From assembly GCF_036323735.1 (NCBI RefSeq), contig NC_086024.1, positions 127,618,053 to 127,682,052 of the forward strand: DNA of 64,000 nucleotides. Reading direction: 5' to 3'. Source of the stretch: Rattus norvegicus. Lineage: Eukaryota; Chordata; Mammalia; Rodentia; Muridae. Each line of letters starts with the position of its first letter. Position 1 is the first letter of the stretch. A model generated the notes under the pieces. The model worked only from the letters and a program-made list of their open reading frames with translations. It did no database searches and was not told the origin of the DNA. The translations under genes were made by a program, and so were the position numbers. This document shows, piece by piece, positions 1-11,508 of this stretch.

Positions 1-575
1 CAAAGCAAATTGGGAAAAAAAAAATAAAGGAAATTCAAGAGAGGCACCCACCACCAACGCCTCCCTCCACTTCCTGGCTGCAGGTGTGACGTGACCGGAT
101 GCTGCAAGCTCCTTCTGTTGGGACTCTTGTATGCCTGACAGAACTGAGCTCAAGCAAACCCTTTGTCTCTCCACTGTTGGCACAAACTTCCCCTGCTGTC
201 TATGGCTTTCCTGCAGCCTTCAAGTTAAGAATGTTTTACATATTTAAATGGTTGGGGGTGGAAACCAAAAGTGTTACCATCAGCCCTAGTAAGGAAGATC
301 CTGAAAGAGACCCCAACACGCACGGTGCCGGTGCCGAGCTTGTTCAATCAGCTCTTCCTTTAGGTCCTCTCTCGTGCTGATTTTCAGCCATAAGGGAAGA
401 GGCCAGGGTGACTGGCAGGGCCTAGAATCTCTGGCCATCCCCACCTCCTCAGAACAGGCCTGCCATCCCTGCTGAAAACGGTTCCACTGTTCATTCTCGA
501 CCTTCCTCTCTCACACATCAGTGGGATGACAAACACTACTAAATTTGAACAAAGATAGATGTATAGAGTCGATCG

Positions 576-800
576 GGGGCCAGCAAGATGACTCAGAGGC
601 TAAGGATGCAGGCTTGCTACCAAGCCTGACAACCTTGTGACAATCACAGTCAGACCCCTGAGATCCACACCGTGGAAAGAGAGAACCGACCTTCAAGTTG
701 TTCTCCGACCTCCACACACATATTGTGGCATGCATGTATCCATATCTGTACTTGATTGATTGACTAAAACAAAATAAAAATAATAATAATAATAACAAAT
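576..800 (+). mobile_element. B3-type SINE with TAA tail
   Basis: GGCCAGCAAGATGACTCAGA head, CCCCTGAGATCCACACCGTG body, ending in (TAA)n at about 778-796. Confidence 0.75.
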
Positions 801-1028
801 AATAGCCAACTAGTTGAATGTCCAAGATCTTTGGTGGGTGAAATTGATTCCAGCAATACAAATGTTCTGAGTGTCTGGATTTATAAAACTAGGACACATT
901 TACAACAGAACGAGGCCTCAGGGCTTACCTTTGTCATAGACACAGCATATGCTAGTTTCCCGCCCTGGAGTCTGGGTCCTACCAGAGTCAGGCAAGCAGC
1001 TGACTTAAAAAACCAAATGTCAAATGAA

Positions 1029-1262
1029 GGGAGAGATACTTAACCCCCAAGTTATGGGCACGCCTTTCCAGGGTCCAAAGAGTGCTGACTTAGCACCGTG
1101 GAGCCCATTTCACACTCTGGAGAGGCAGAGAAGGAGGGTGTCATCTCCAGAAGCTAATGGTCCAGGGGTGGGGGTGGGTGGGAATCAGGCAAAGGCACAC
1201 TGAGCTCCATGGGACCCTGAGATTGGGGTGGTGGAAGACATCTTGTGCATTAAGAACAATTA
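1029..1262 (+). repeat. diverged duplicate, copy 1
   Basis: Shares many blocks with 5536-5790: GAGATACT...AACC, a CAAGTTATGGGCAC block, TTTCACACTCTGGA, AGAAGCTAATGGTC, TGAGCTCCATGGGA and GACATCTTGTGC, in the same order and spacing. Family not recognised. Confidence 0.85.
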
Positions 1263-1497
1263 TGAGGGTTAACGGTGAAGCGCTGTGGCCCAAGTTACCC
1301 TTGAAGTCAGGCCTGTGTGTGTGTCTCAACTTCCTATCTCAACTGCTCTTGTTTGCAGGACCTGGTAGCTAAGAGGGCCTTATGAAATCTTACTTCGGTT
1401 CAGTGGCAGGAACAGCAAGGTAGGCATCTGGGAGAGAGCTGTAAGTAGATTCAGGATTCCATCCTGCTAGAAGGGAAGGAAGATTCTGGAAGCTGTT

Positions 1498-1499
<2 letters not shown>

Positions 1500-1558
<59 letters not shown>
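1500..1558. repeat. (GT)n microsatellite
   Basis: Uninterrupted GT dinucleotides, about 29 units. Confidence 0.98.
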
Positions 1559-1561
<3 letters not shown>

Positions 1562-1884
1562 GAGAGTGACTCCAGGGCCTCAGGTATGCTAGGCACACAT
1601 TTTTACCACTGAGCTGTGTAGACAGCACTTCTTCTGTTTTGAATGTTGACAGGGACAACGCATTCATTAAAGGATTCTTGCAAATGTGGGACTCGGAAAG
1701 TGAAACTTACCCAATGTGATTACAGTTAACAGGGTTCCTTCTGTGGCTTTTCTGTTAAGTAGACGATGTGTCTTTAATCTTATATCCTGCTTTCTCTCTT
1801 CTTGTTACTGTTCCTTGCACGTCTCCTGTGGCACAACAACCTTAATAATCATTAGCTTTAATGGATACCTAGTGTTTTTTCTTT

Positions 1885-2215
1885 TTTCTTCTTTTTAAAT
1901 TACTCATTCCATTCGTTTACATCTCAAATGATATCCCACTTCCCAGTTACCCCTCCACCAGCTCCCCATCCCACATCCATCCTCCCCCCGCCCCCCCCCC
2001 GTCCCCTATGCCTGTATGAAGGTGCTCCCCTACCCACCCACACTCTCCTGCTCCAGCATCCCCCTACTCTGGGGCATCGAGCCTCCCCAGGACCAAGGGC
2101 CTCCCCTCCCAAGGCTGTCAGGCAAGGCCATCCTCTGCTGCCTATCTAGCAATGGGTCCCTCCAGGTACACTCCTTGGTTGGTGGTCTAGACTCTGGGAG
2201 AACTGGGTGATCAGG
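1885..2215 (-). mobile_element. older L1 (Lx-type) 3' UTR fragment
   Basis: C-rich stretch (TCCCACTTCCCAGTTACCCC, then AGGACCAAGGGCCTCCC). This is the reverse of an L1 3' UTR, more diverged than the copy at 9526. A poly(C) run occupies 1985-2000. Confidence 0.7.
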
Positions 2216-2772
2216 TGCCTAGTATTTAACCTGCTCAATTAATTCAGTGAATGAGGCCATCGTCTTACTTCTCTTGTCCCAGCATACTGAGCACCTGGCT
2301 GACTCCTGTTATTTCCATGGGCTGGAATCATGTGAGCTGAGCAATCGTTTGCAGCACAGCATAGCTCTGTGAGCGTGTGTGATTATTCTGGATAGTGTGG
2401 GTTGGGCACCTTGACCTGGTGTAGGTTACCTATGACTCCATTCTTGAAAATAGCTCCTCCTTCATGGATTACACGGTCAAATTCCAAGTCACAGGTATTC
2501 TCTGAAGGCTCAAAGTGACGCTGACTTCCTGAGTGGCCAAGCTTATTCAGCAAGAATCATTAACCGCTTCAGTTGCCCAGGGGTACCAACCCCACCCTCT
2601 GTGGTGCTCAGGTCCCTGTGAAGACACCAGCTATTCTAGGTCTCTGGCCATATTTATACGCAGCCCAGATGGTTGCAAATGAACGTACAAGAGGACCGGT
2701 TATATCTGAACTCTGATAAGCAAGGAATAATTTTTAAGCTTGAGTATATCCCCAACGAGAGATACTCACATT
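2216..2772. other. unique-looking intergenic sequence
   Basis: No gene, SINE or simple repeat recognised by eye. Confidence 0.5.
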
Positions 2773-2788
2773 AGAAACGTCACTAAGG

Positions 2789-2894
2789 GGTTGGGAATTT
2801 AGCTCAGTGGTAGAGCGCTTGCCTAGCGAGCGCAAAGCCCTGGGTTCGGTCCCCAGCTCTGAAAAAAAGAAAAGAAAAAAAAAAAAAGAAAGAA
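2789..2894 (+). mobile_element. ID SINE
   Basis: tRNA-Ala-derived rat ID element (GGTTGGGAATTTAGCTCAGT, B box GGTTCGGTCCC) with an A-rich tail. The 16-bp target-site duplication AGAAACGTCACTAAGG at 2773-2788 and 2895-2910 is intact, so the insertion is young. Confidence 0.96.
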
Positions 2895-2910
2895 AGAAAC
2901 GTCACTAAGG

Positions 2911-3742
2911 GTAGGAGATTCAGATGAACTGGTCCTCGCGCACTGTTCCTGGCAATTCTGGTCTTGAAGACCCCCCATCCAACCTCTGACGCCTCTTAGC
3001 TTGAGTGTGACCTTCATGTGCCACCTGGGATCCGTCCCCTTTCCTCTCTTGGGAGTGGGATGGCCATGTCTACTGTGTCTCAGGGAACAGTCCGAGTTGC
3101 CATATTAGGAATGCCGGGCACGGTTTAGAGGAATTGGCCTGTTTGTTTTACTGGGTAAAGATATTGCCTGCTTACATTAGTGAGTAAAGTTTTGTTTTCT
3201 TTTGGGGAGAGACAGAAATATCCAGGCAGGCCTGGCCCCAGTACAGTTGGAGAAATAAATCACAGAATTGTCTTCCTTGCTGTCCTTACGAAAGCCACTC
3301 AGGGACTCGGAAGGGCCGGTCAGAAGAGAAGGCCTCTTACCCTTAAGAAACACGCAGGCAGCCTGCTCAGGAATGTCTAGGACCATCTGCTCCACATCTT
3401 GTTGACCAAAAGGACTTTAAAGACTTTACTAAAGCCCCTGGGCTACTTTCCTGACTTGACGGCCCAGCTCTTGTCACTACCAGGACAGCCCGTTCTGAGC
3501 CTACTTCCTTGGCTTCTAGAAAGTTCTTTCTACCTTTGCGCCCCACCCCTGGTTGGTTCCTTCAGGGTGGCACCAGATCTTTACACTTCTAACTGGAGGC
3601 TGAGGGCACTGTGAGGAGTGCGACAGCCAAGGTGTGGTCAGCGACCTGGAATCTAGCCAGTCAGGGGCCGTGACCACAAGCTCCTGTTCTGTGCACCCTT
3701 CCTACGGCCTCCACCTCCAGCCTTCTCTCTAAAGATTGGAAT
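2911..3742. other. unique-looking intergenic sequence
   Basis: No gene recognised. Frames of up to 72 residues on both strands show no coding signal. Confidence 0.5.
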
Positions 3743-3759
3743 AAGACATTTCTGCCTTG

Positions 3760-3937
3760 GGGGCTGGGGAGATGGCTCAGTGGTTAAGAGCACCGACTGC
3801 TCTTCCAGAGGTCCTGAGTTCAAATCCCAGCAACCACATGGTGGCTCACAACCATCTGTAATGGGGTTGGGTGTGTCTGAAGACAGCTACAGTGTGCTTA
3901 TATACATTAAGTAAATAAATAAATCTTTAAAAAAAAA
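3760..3937 (+). mobile_element. B2 SINE
   Basis: Full-length B2 (GGGGAGATGGCTCAGTGGTT) with target-site duplication AAGACATTTCTGCCTTG at 3743-3759 and 3938-3954. Confidence 0.96.
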
Positions 3938-4774
3938 AAGACATTTCTGCCTTGATGTTGTCCCCAAGCTCACTCTCAGCTCTCCTGGATATACCGTGAG
4001 CACACCTGGGCACATCTGGCTGACCCACGGCAGACCCCAGTTCTCTCCTAGTGGGGTGGATTTGCAGTGTTCGTGGCCTGCAGTCCAACTACATCTCTGA
4101 GTAGCTCTCATGCTTCACCAGCAAAGGGACTGCGGGTAAGTGACTTCTCAAAGCCACACAGCAACACGGAGGCAGAACTAATATACTGAATGCAGGCCTG
4201 GTACCCACAGCATAACCAAAGGGCGCGCATGGTCTTGGTCTCTGCTGGTGGACAGCGAATGCCTCAGGCATTGCACCTGAGTGTGTGACCCCAGTCTTGG
4301 CTCCCTCCAAGTGTAAATGGAACATGATGAATGCTAGACTGCAGGGGTTTCCTGAGGAAAAAGTGGGACCACTCATCGGAATGTGTGTGTCGGTGCAAAT
4401 GCCAGTAACTATTACCACAGCCGAGCTAAAATATGGCGTGAACAAAGAGGCAGCTGAGGTCAGGTCAGCCTGTTGGGAAACGTCAACACTCAAAGTTAGA
4501 AGAAAAAAGAAAAGGACCTCAGCGTACAAAGCTAATGGGTGGGTTTTATTTTTGAGACAGGGTCTCACATATCCCGAGCGGACTTCAAATTCCCTAGGCC
4601 TCAGAGGATAACCCTGAACTTCCTACTCTCCTCCCCCCCCCCCCGGGGGCGTATACTAGAATTATAGGTATGTGTCACCGCGCCCAGTTTTCATAATCCC
4701 AAGAGTAAAACCCAGGGCCTGGAGAATGGCAGGCACTCTACATTTCCCAGCTTCCCCCCACCAGGGGGTGAATT

Positions 4775-4885
4775 TTTTTTTTTTTTTTTTTTTTTTGGTT
4801 CTTTTTTTTCGGAGCTGGGGACCGAACCCAGGGCCTTGCGCTTCCTAGGCAAGCGCTCTAACCACTGAGCTAAATCCCCAGCCCC
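4775..4885 (-). mobile_element. ID SINE
   Basis: Reverse ID element with poly(T) 4771-4797. Flanked by GGGGGTGAATTTT on both sides (4764 and 4892). One extra A in the CTCTAACCACTG segment. Confidence 0.95.
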
Positions 4886-5535
4886 AAGGGGGGGGGTGAA
4901 TTTTAAAAAGGACTGAATGTGGGTCACCTTGTCTGCCAAATCTGGGGTCTCCTAGAGTTGAGTCTGAACCCTTTCTACACCGAGTTCTTAAGGAATTAAC
5001 TGAGGCAGCCTCTCCTTCATTTAGTGCCCCCTGCCCCCGGCATTGTTCTAGGCATTGGGGTGCGCCTCCCGCTCCACCTCCCGCAGCTCACATTGGAGGT
5101 ACAGAAGCAGGCAGCACACAAATAAAAAAGTGTTAGATACGGAGAGTAGTGGGTGGAAAGTGCGTGGGTGGAGGGGGGAGTGTTGGGGGGGGATATAGTG
5201 CCAAGACCTTACTGTTTTTCCCCCAGTGCAACAGCGCTACCTAGTGGGCATCCTGGAAATCTGCATAGGCTAGCCATTAATTACAGAGTATACCTGATGT
5301 TAAGTCACCAAACGTCCTGCGGTGCACAAGAGAGTTAAAAATATAAGGAATAAAACCAACCTGCTTTTGTCCCTCTAGAAAGTCTCAGAAGGTCAGTTTT
5401 GTCGATAAGAAGTTTGCTCACATTGGCAGAGCCCACCTCAGTTTTATCATTGATTATGAAGAATTTTATACTCACTGAGAGAATTCAAGAGTCGCGCACA
5501 CGGAGGGAACGAGAGTTGTTTGCTGTTGTAAGGAA

Positions 5536-5790
5536 GAGGGAGGGATACTCAACCGTTCCCCAAGTCATGGGCACCCCTTTGCAGGGTCCATGAGCGCTCA
5601 TTTAGCACTGCGGGTCCCAGTTCACACTCTGGAAAGGCAAACAAGAAAGATGACATCTTTCCTCAAGTTCAAGAAGCTAATGGTCGGGGGAGGGGGCAGC
5701 AGGTAAATAAGCACTGAGCTCCATGGGACTCTGAGGTTGGGGAGGTGGGAGACATCTTGTGCCTAGGGGCATTAAGAAGAGCTATAAATG
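5536..5790 (+). repeat. diverged duplicate, copy 2
   Basis: Same blocks as 1029-1262, about 4.5 kb away and in the same orientation, with small insertions (for example near 5650 and 5760). Confidence 0.85.
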
Positions 5791-6465
5791 TATAGCTATA
5801 AAGTGTATAGATGTAAGCTATAACCTCTCTATGGAATTTGATTACCTGTCAGCCCACCTGTGACATTGCCGTAACTCTGGGTACCGGTGTAGACAGCTGG
5901 CAGAATAATTATATGTAGAAATAGATATTCAGTCAAAGTGGATTCTTCTTCATCCTCGTGGTTTTTGAAGTGTGGGCCTGGGCGGCTTTTGTTGGCCGGG
6001 AATGCATTTCATGCTGGTGAAGTTGAGGGGTTTTGCAGAGTGTTTTGAAGAAAGAATATTCAGTGACTCTGACAGGAAAGCTAAGAAGCAGGGGCCAGGG
6101 GATCACAAGCTGAAGAAAGCAGGGAGCTGAGGGCCTGCCAGAGAAGGGCTCCCCCGACAGCAAGGATGGGTGCAAAGATACAGGAGGAGATGGGTGTGGG
6201 AGATGGGGCCACTGGTAAAGTGCTTGCAGCACAAGCAAAGGGACCAGAGTTCTGATCCCCAGACCACAGAAAAGCCAGTGTAGTTCCAACACTGGAAGGT
6301 GGGGATACGTGGATTCCACTCCAGCTGGCCAGTGAGCTCACCAGTCAGTGGACAACAGTTTAAAAATAAATAAAATGGTGACTGGAGTTGAATTCCTGAG
6401 TCCCACATGGTGGAAAGAAAGAACCAACTTCCCTAACCTCATTGTTCCCTAACCTCTACGTCAGT

Positions 6466-6466
<1 letters not shown>

Positions 6467-6519
<53 letters not shown>
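6467..6519. repeat. (CA)n microsatellite
   Basis: Uninterrupted CA dinucleotides, about 26 units. Confidence 0.98.
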
Positions 6520-6522
<3 letters not shown>

Positions 6523-6579
6523 TAGTAAAATAAACAGAATTTAATCTTTTCTAAAATATAGGATATGAGGTAAGATGTT

Positions 6580-6688
6580 TGTTTTTTTTTTTTGTTTTTT
6601 TTTTTCTTTTTTTCGGAGCTGGGGACCGAACCCAGGGCCTTGCGCTTGCTAGGCAAGCACTCTACCACTGAGCTAAATCCCCAACCTC
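6580..6688 (-). mobile_element. ID SINE
   Basis: Reverse ID with an interrupted poly(T) at 6580-6613, and a short GATGTT duplication on both sides. Confidence 0.94.
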
Positions 6689-7039
6689 GATGTTAATTTT
6701 TTTTAAATGGCTGATACATGCACGGCCAGTGCTCAGGAGGCCAACCCTGGAGGCTCACAAGTTAAGAAGCCAGCATGAACCACATAGTGAGATCCTATCT
6801 CAGAGAAAAGCAGTAGTCAAAGGCCCCTCCAGGAAAAGGTGTCGGGGAAAGCTGGGTTCTACTTAGGATGTGAAAGAGCAAGAGGGAGAGATCGAGGGAT
6901 CGGGGAGAGGGTTGGGAGAGAACAAGAGAGGAGGGAGGAGGGAGGAGAGAGGAGGGAGAGAGGCTGTGTGTTTTAAAAATAGCAGATGTCTAAAAATACA
7001 AAAGAGTAAATCCATTTTTAAATTTTTCTATTTTCTTTA

Positions 7040-7196
7040 AAGTTTTATGTATGAGTGCGCTGCGGACACACCAGAAGAGAGGGCATCAGAACCCATTACA
7101 GATGGTTGTGAGCCACCATGTGGTTGATGGGAATTGAACTCAGGACCTCTGGAAGAGCAATCAGTGCTCTTAACTGCTGAGCCATCTCTCCAGCCG
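7040..7196 (-). mobile_element. B2 SINE
   Basis: Reverse B2 ending GAGCCATCTCTCCAGCC, followed by poly(C). Confidence 0.94.
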
Positions 7197-7584
7197 CCCC
7201 CCCCCCTTTTTAGCCTATTTTTAAAAGAAAGATTCATTAGGGTTGTTTTTTGGTCTGTGGACTTGAGCTCCGTGTCTTCTGTATGTGCTCCTGTCTGTGC
7301 ATATTCTATACATAAGTACCTTTTCATATGTATTCCATGGGTCCTGGAAGATGTCCCATGATTGAACAGAGGGAGGACTGTGAAGACTCTCACATAAGAC
7401 TTGGGTCCTGGAGTCAGCCGATTCAAGACAGGAAACACGGGCTATTGTTAAACTAGAGGGTATCGTCAGGAGGGTTGGGTGGAAAGTTGGCTTTTAAGGA
7501 GCCACCAAGTAAGTTTAAGGGCCCTTGCAGTGGGGTTGGTGCTGCCCCAAAGTCAGCACTGCTGTTCATAACCGACTGCCCAGG

Positions 7585-7712
7585 TGCTTCTTTGGGGCTC
7601 TCTCTCTGAAAGGAGACAAACCCAATCAGGGATCCAGGGATGCAGTACTGCTTCTTTGGGGCTCTCTCTCTGAAAGGAGACAAACCCAATCAGGGATCCA
7701 GGGATGCAGTAC
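7585..7712 (+). repeat. 64-bp perfect tandem duplication
   Basis: Two head-to-tail copies (7585-7648 and 7649-7712) starting TGCTTCTTTGGGGCTCTCTC and ending GGGATGCAGTAC, with no difference seen. Confidence 0.97.
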
Positions 7713-8347
7713 AAACGCTTCTTCCAGGAGCTGGTTCTGGGGCCCAGAGTGTACAAGATGTGTTGACGAGCAGGCGCGTGAGGCTCGCCCTATGCCGCTC
7801 CTCCGGGCTCTTCCTACATCACTGGGTGGTTGGCTGAGGACCAGCTGGAGTACCAGTGAACTGTGAGATGAGGGTTGGCTCAGACAAGGGGGATGAGTGA
7901 GTGAGACGGCCGGAAGCAACAGGATCCAGCTTCTCACTGCCACATCGGAGAATCGACTTCCAGAGGAGGCAGGACTGTGGCGACCCCATGTGTGGGACAG
8001 ACTGGAGATGTTGGCAAGAACTCTGGGTTTGAGAGATAGATGAATAATAGGCTTAGACACGGATATAGATGATGTGCAAACACACACGTACCACATACAT
8101 TTCCAGTCCCTCCCTGATGGGGACCTAGGGGGAACAACAGCCCCGAGGAGCCTGTATAGCCTGGTGCCAGGTATTTAATTTTCGTTCCCCACTGACAAAA
8201 TAAAATCCGCTTTGACAGAATGAAAATCCAAAATTCCGGGCCTGGAGATTTACAAGTTGGGCCCAAAACCCTGTCTGGGACAGAAAGTACTCAAAACACA
8301 AAAATGCTGTGTGGATGTCGGATTATAGCAGAGCCGTTGAAATGAAT

Positions 8348-8463
8348 GTAGCCCTGGTCAACCTGGAACTCACTGTGTAGATCAAGGTGGCCTAGAATTT
8401 ACAGATCTGCCTGTCTCTGCCTCCCGAGTGCTGGGATTAAAAGCGTGCACCACCGTATCATCT
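8348..8463 (-). mobile_element. B1 SINE
   Basis: Reverse B1 with CTCTGCCTCCCGAGTGCTGG and GATTAAAAGCGTGCACCACC. Confidence 0.9.
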
Positions 8464-8646
8464 TGCTTTCTGCTTTCTTTTTGTCTCCACTCCAAACCCC
8501 ATCTTTCCTCATAAACCAACATGGCTGCTCCCCTCCTGTCAGCATATCCCTGTTCTAGCCAGAAAGAGGAGAAGAAATTTTCTTGTAAAAAGGAAGATAA
8601 AAGAATGTGCCTTCGCTTTAAGGATATGACCTAGAATGAACACATA

Positions 8647-8647
<1 letters not shown>

Positions 8648-8723
<76 letters not shown>
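8648..8723. repeat. (TG)n(TA)n microsatellite
   Basis: Short TG run, then about 33 uninterrupted TA units. Confidence 0.98.
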
Positions 8724-8726
<3 letters not shown>

Positions 8727-9089
8727 TTCTGTTCACACCCCCGATGTCTAGAAATTAGTTGCAGAACGTGTCAATCTGTAAGGGAGACTGGGGAAGGACG
8801 CAGTAATTAAGAGATTCTGAACATGGCTAAAAATAATCTTACCATGTAAGAAAGGGGTAGCGGGATCTGGGAGAAAGTGAGCACTTCTGCTCCTGTGACA
8901 AATTCCTCATTTTGCTTTCCTTAAAGAGAGCTGTTTCTTTTACACACGACCAGAGAACACACACGAGTAGGCAAACGAGGCAATTTTACCCACCATCCTC
9001 GGTACCAGGCACTCCAGATTGACATCTCTGTCTTCTTTAGTTGTCTTTTTTTTTCATTATATATATTTAATTTTTAATATTTATTTATT

Positions 9090-9196
9090 TTTGAGACAGG
9101 GCTTTACTATGCAGTCTTGGCTGGCCTTGAATGCTCAAAGATCTGTCTGCCTCTGCCTCCCAGGGTGCTGGAATTAAAGGTGTGTGTCAACCAGCC
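9090..9196 (-). mobile_element. B1 SINE
   Basis: Reverse B1 with TTGAGACAGGGCTTTACTAT and CCTCTGCCTCCCAGGGTGCT. Confidence 0.88.
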
Positions 9197-9225
9197 CCAA
9201 TCCAGTTATTTTACTTTTAAAATAT

Positions 9226-9268
<43 letters not shown>

Positions 9269-9271
9269 TTT

Positions 9272-9361
9272 TTTTGGTTCTTTTTTTCGGAGCTGGGGAC
9301 CGAACCCAGGGCCTTGCGCTTCCTAGGCAAGCGCTCTACCACTGAGCTAAATCCCCAATCC
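9272..9361 (-). mobile_element. ID SINE inserted in a TATT-rich tract
   Basis: Reverse ID whose flanks are both (ATTT)n. It split the tail region of the B3-type SINE at 9372-9513. Confidence 0.94.
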
Positions 9362-9371
9362 CTATTTATTT

Positions 9372-9513
9372 ATTTTTTTTTTATGTGCATTGATGTTTTG
9401 CCTGTATGTATGTCTTTGTGGAGGCGTCAGATCCCCTGGGACTGGAGAATTGAACCCAGGTCCTCTGGAGAGGCAGCCAGTGCTCTCAACCACTGAGTCA
9501 TCTCTCCAGCCCC
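9372..9513 (-). mobile_element. B3/B2-type SINE
   Basis: Reverse element ending CTGAGTCATCTCTCCAGCCC, older than the B2 at 3760. Confidence 0.85.
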
Positions 9514-9525
9514 AGACTTACGTAG

Positions 9526-10438
9526 TTTTTTTTTTTTTTTGTTTTGTTTTGTTTTGTTTTTTTTAAATCTTTATTAACTTGAGTATTTCTTATTTACATT
9601 TCGATTGTTATTCCCCTTCCTGGTTTCTGGGCCAACATCCCCCTCACCCCTCCCCCTCCCCTTCTCTATGGGTGTTCCCCTCCCCATCCTCCCCCCATTT
9701 CCGCCCTCCCCCCAATAATCACGTTCACTGGGGGTTCAGTCTTAGCAGGACCAAGGGCTTCCCCTTCCACTGGTGATCTTACTAGGCTATTCATTGTTAC
9801 CTATGAGGTTAGAGTCCAGGGTCAGTCCATGTATAGTCTTTAGGTAGTGGCTTAGTCCCTGGAAGCTCTAGTTGCTTGGCATTGTTGTTCATATGGGGTC
9901 TCGAGCCCCTTCAAGCTCTTCCAGTCCTTTCTCTGATTCCTTCACCGGGGGGTCCTATTCTCAGTTCAGTGGTTTGCTGCTGGCATTCGCCTCTGTATTT
10001 GCTGTATTCTGGCTGTGTCTCTCAGGAGAGATCTACATCCGGCTCCTATCGGCCTGCACTTCTTTGCTTCATCCATCTTATCTAGTTTGGTGGCTGTATA
10101 TGTATGGGCCACATGTGGGGCAGGCTCTGAATGGGTGTTCCTTCTGCCTCTGTTCTAAACTTTGCCTCACTATTGCCAAGGGTATTCTTGTTCCCCTTTT
10201 AAAGAAGGAGTGAAGCATTCACATTTTGGTCATCCTTCTTGAGTTTCATGTGTTCTGTGCATCTAGGGTAATTCAAGCATTTGGGCTAATAGCCACTTAT
10301 CAATGAGTGCATACCATGTATGTTTTTCTGTGATTGGTTTACTTTACTCAGGATGATATTTTCCAGTTCCATCCATTTGCCTATGAATTTCATAAAGTCA
10401 TTGTTTTTGATAGCTGAGTAGTATTCCATTGTGTAGAT
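9526..10438 (-). mobile_element. L1 LINE 3' end, reverse orientation
   Basis: On the minus strand this is the end of L1 ORF2 and the G-rich 3' UTR, with the A-tail as poly(T) at 9526-9565. A 16-bp target-site duplication (AGACTTACRTAGTTTT, one mismatch) flanks it at 9514-9529 and 10439-10454. It is a 5'-truncated insertion. Frames of 60-113 residues in it are remnants or shadows. Confidence 0.9.
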
Positions 10439-10454
10439 AGACTTACATAGTTTT

Positions 10455-10815
10455 AATTTTTATGTGTATGCGTGTTTGCATGAATGTATTATGTTCACTG
10501 AATGTGTGCCTGTAGTCCATGAAGATCAGGTTTCCTGGAACTGGTGACTGTAAATGAACATGTGGGAGCTGGGAACCCAACCTGGGTCTTCTGCAATAGC
10601 TATGACCCAATGGGTCATCTCTCCAGGCCCCCATTTAAAATATTAAAATATTTATTCATTCAGGGGGGCAGGGCACACATGCTATAACATCCTGGTCGGT
10701 AGTCAGGGGACAACTGGAGTCAGTTCCCTCCTTCCCACTCGTCTCTCCCAGAGATTGAATTCATATTGTCAGGCTTCGCTGCAGGCGTATGACCCACCGA
10801 GCCATCTTACTGGGC
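10455..10815 (-). mobile_element. two adjacent B3-type SINEs
   Basis: Two reverse elements back to back: one ends GGGTCATCTCTCCAGGCCC near 10630, the second ends GAGCCATCTTACTGGGCC near 10817. Both are diverged. Confidence 0.7.
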
Positions 10816-10819
10816 CATC

Positions 10820-11283
10820 TTTTATAGTACTAATAGCAATTCAGTAAAAATAGTTTGGACGAGTGAGGAGATTGATTATCAGGGTGACAGCGTGACTTTC
10901 TTTTAGTCTCCAACCATGGGGCATCTAGAATGGGAGCCAAGATTTCTAGGAGCCTCACCTTCGAGTTCTTGGCATTGCCCTTGGCCTGCAGGTTCTCTAC
11001 CTGTAACCCCAGTGCTGGGAATACATCATCCATCGCTATCCCCGGTGTCCGTTTTCTGCTGGTGCCAGGCCTGTCTGTGGGCAGCATCTTCCTTTAACAA
11101 CGTCAATGCCATCCTGGGTGACACACCTTTATGCTTAGCCAGCAGCTCCACCCTGATCTCACGATAAGCACTTGCGGTTGGGGACACATCTTGTCATCCT
11201 TCAGTCATCCGATGCCCAGAGATGTGGCAGTGCAGGCATCCCCTGAGGAACCCCCAGCAGAGTGAAGATTTAAAGAGGGACAT
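10820..11283. other. intergenic sequence before the LTR
   Basis: No repeat family or gene recognised by eye. Confidence 0.45.
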
Positions 11284-11459
11284 TGTTAGAATTCTGTCTA
11301 AGCTCCACCCCCACAGTTACCTAGCAACAGCCAGGTATGCCTGACACTATAAAAGGGGCTGCTTGCCCTCTCCTCACTCTCTTGCTCCTCTTTGTCCCCT
11401 CTCTCCCCATTCCCTTCCCCTCTTCTCTCCACATGCTCATGGCCGACCTCTACTCCTCT

Positions 11460-11508
<49 letters not shown>

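Larger units (their letters stand above)
4000..6466. other. intergenic sequence between SINEs
   Basis: Apart from the ID at 4775, a B1-like fragment at about 4540-4690, the duplicate at 5536 and diverged B3-like fragments at about 6200-6465, nothing was recognised. Frames of 159 and 128 residues on the minus strand look like chance. Confidence 0.5.

Noticed and set aside
4089..4568. Minus-strand 159-residue frame.
   Set aside because: It overlaps a B1-like fragment and shows no domain, splice context or codon pattern.
9872..10213. Plus-strand 113-residue frame.
   Set aside because: It is antisense to an L1 3' end.
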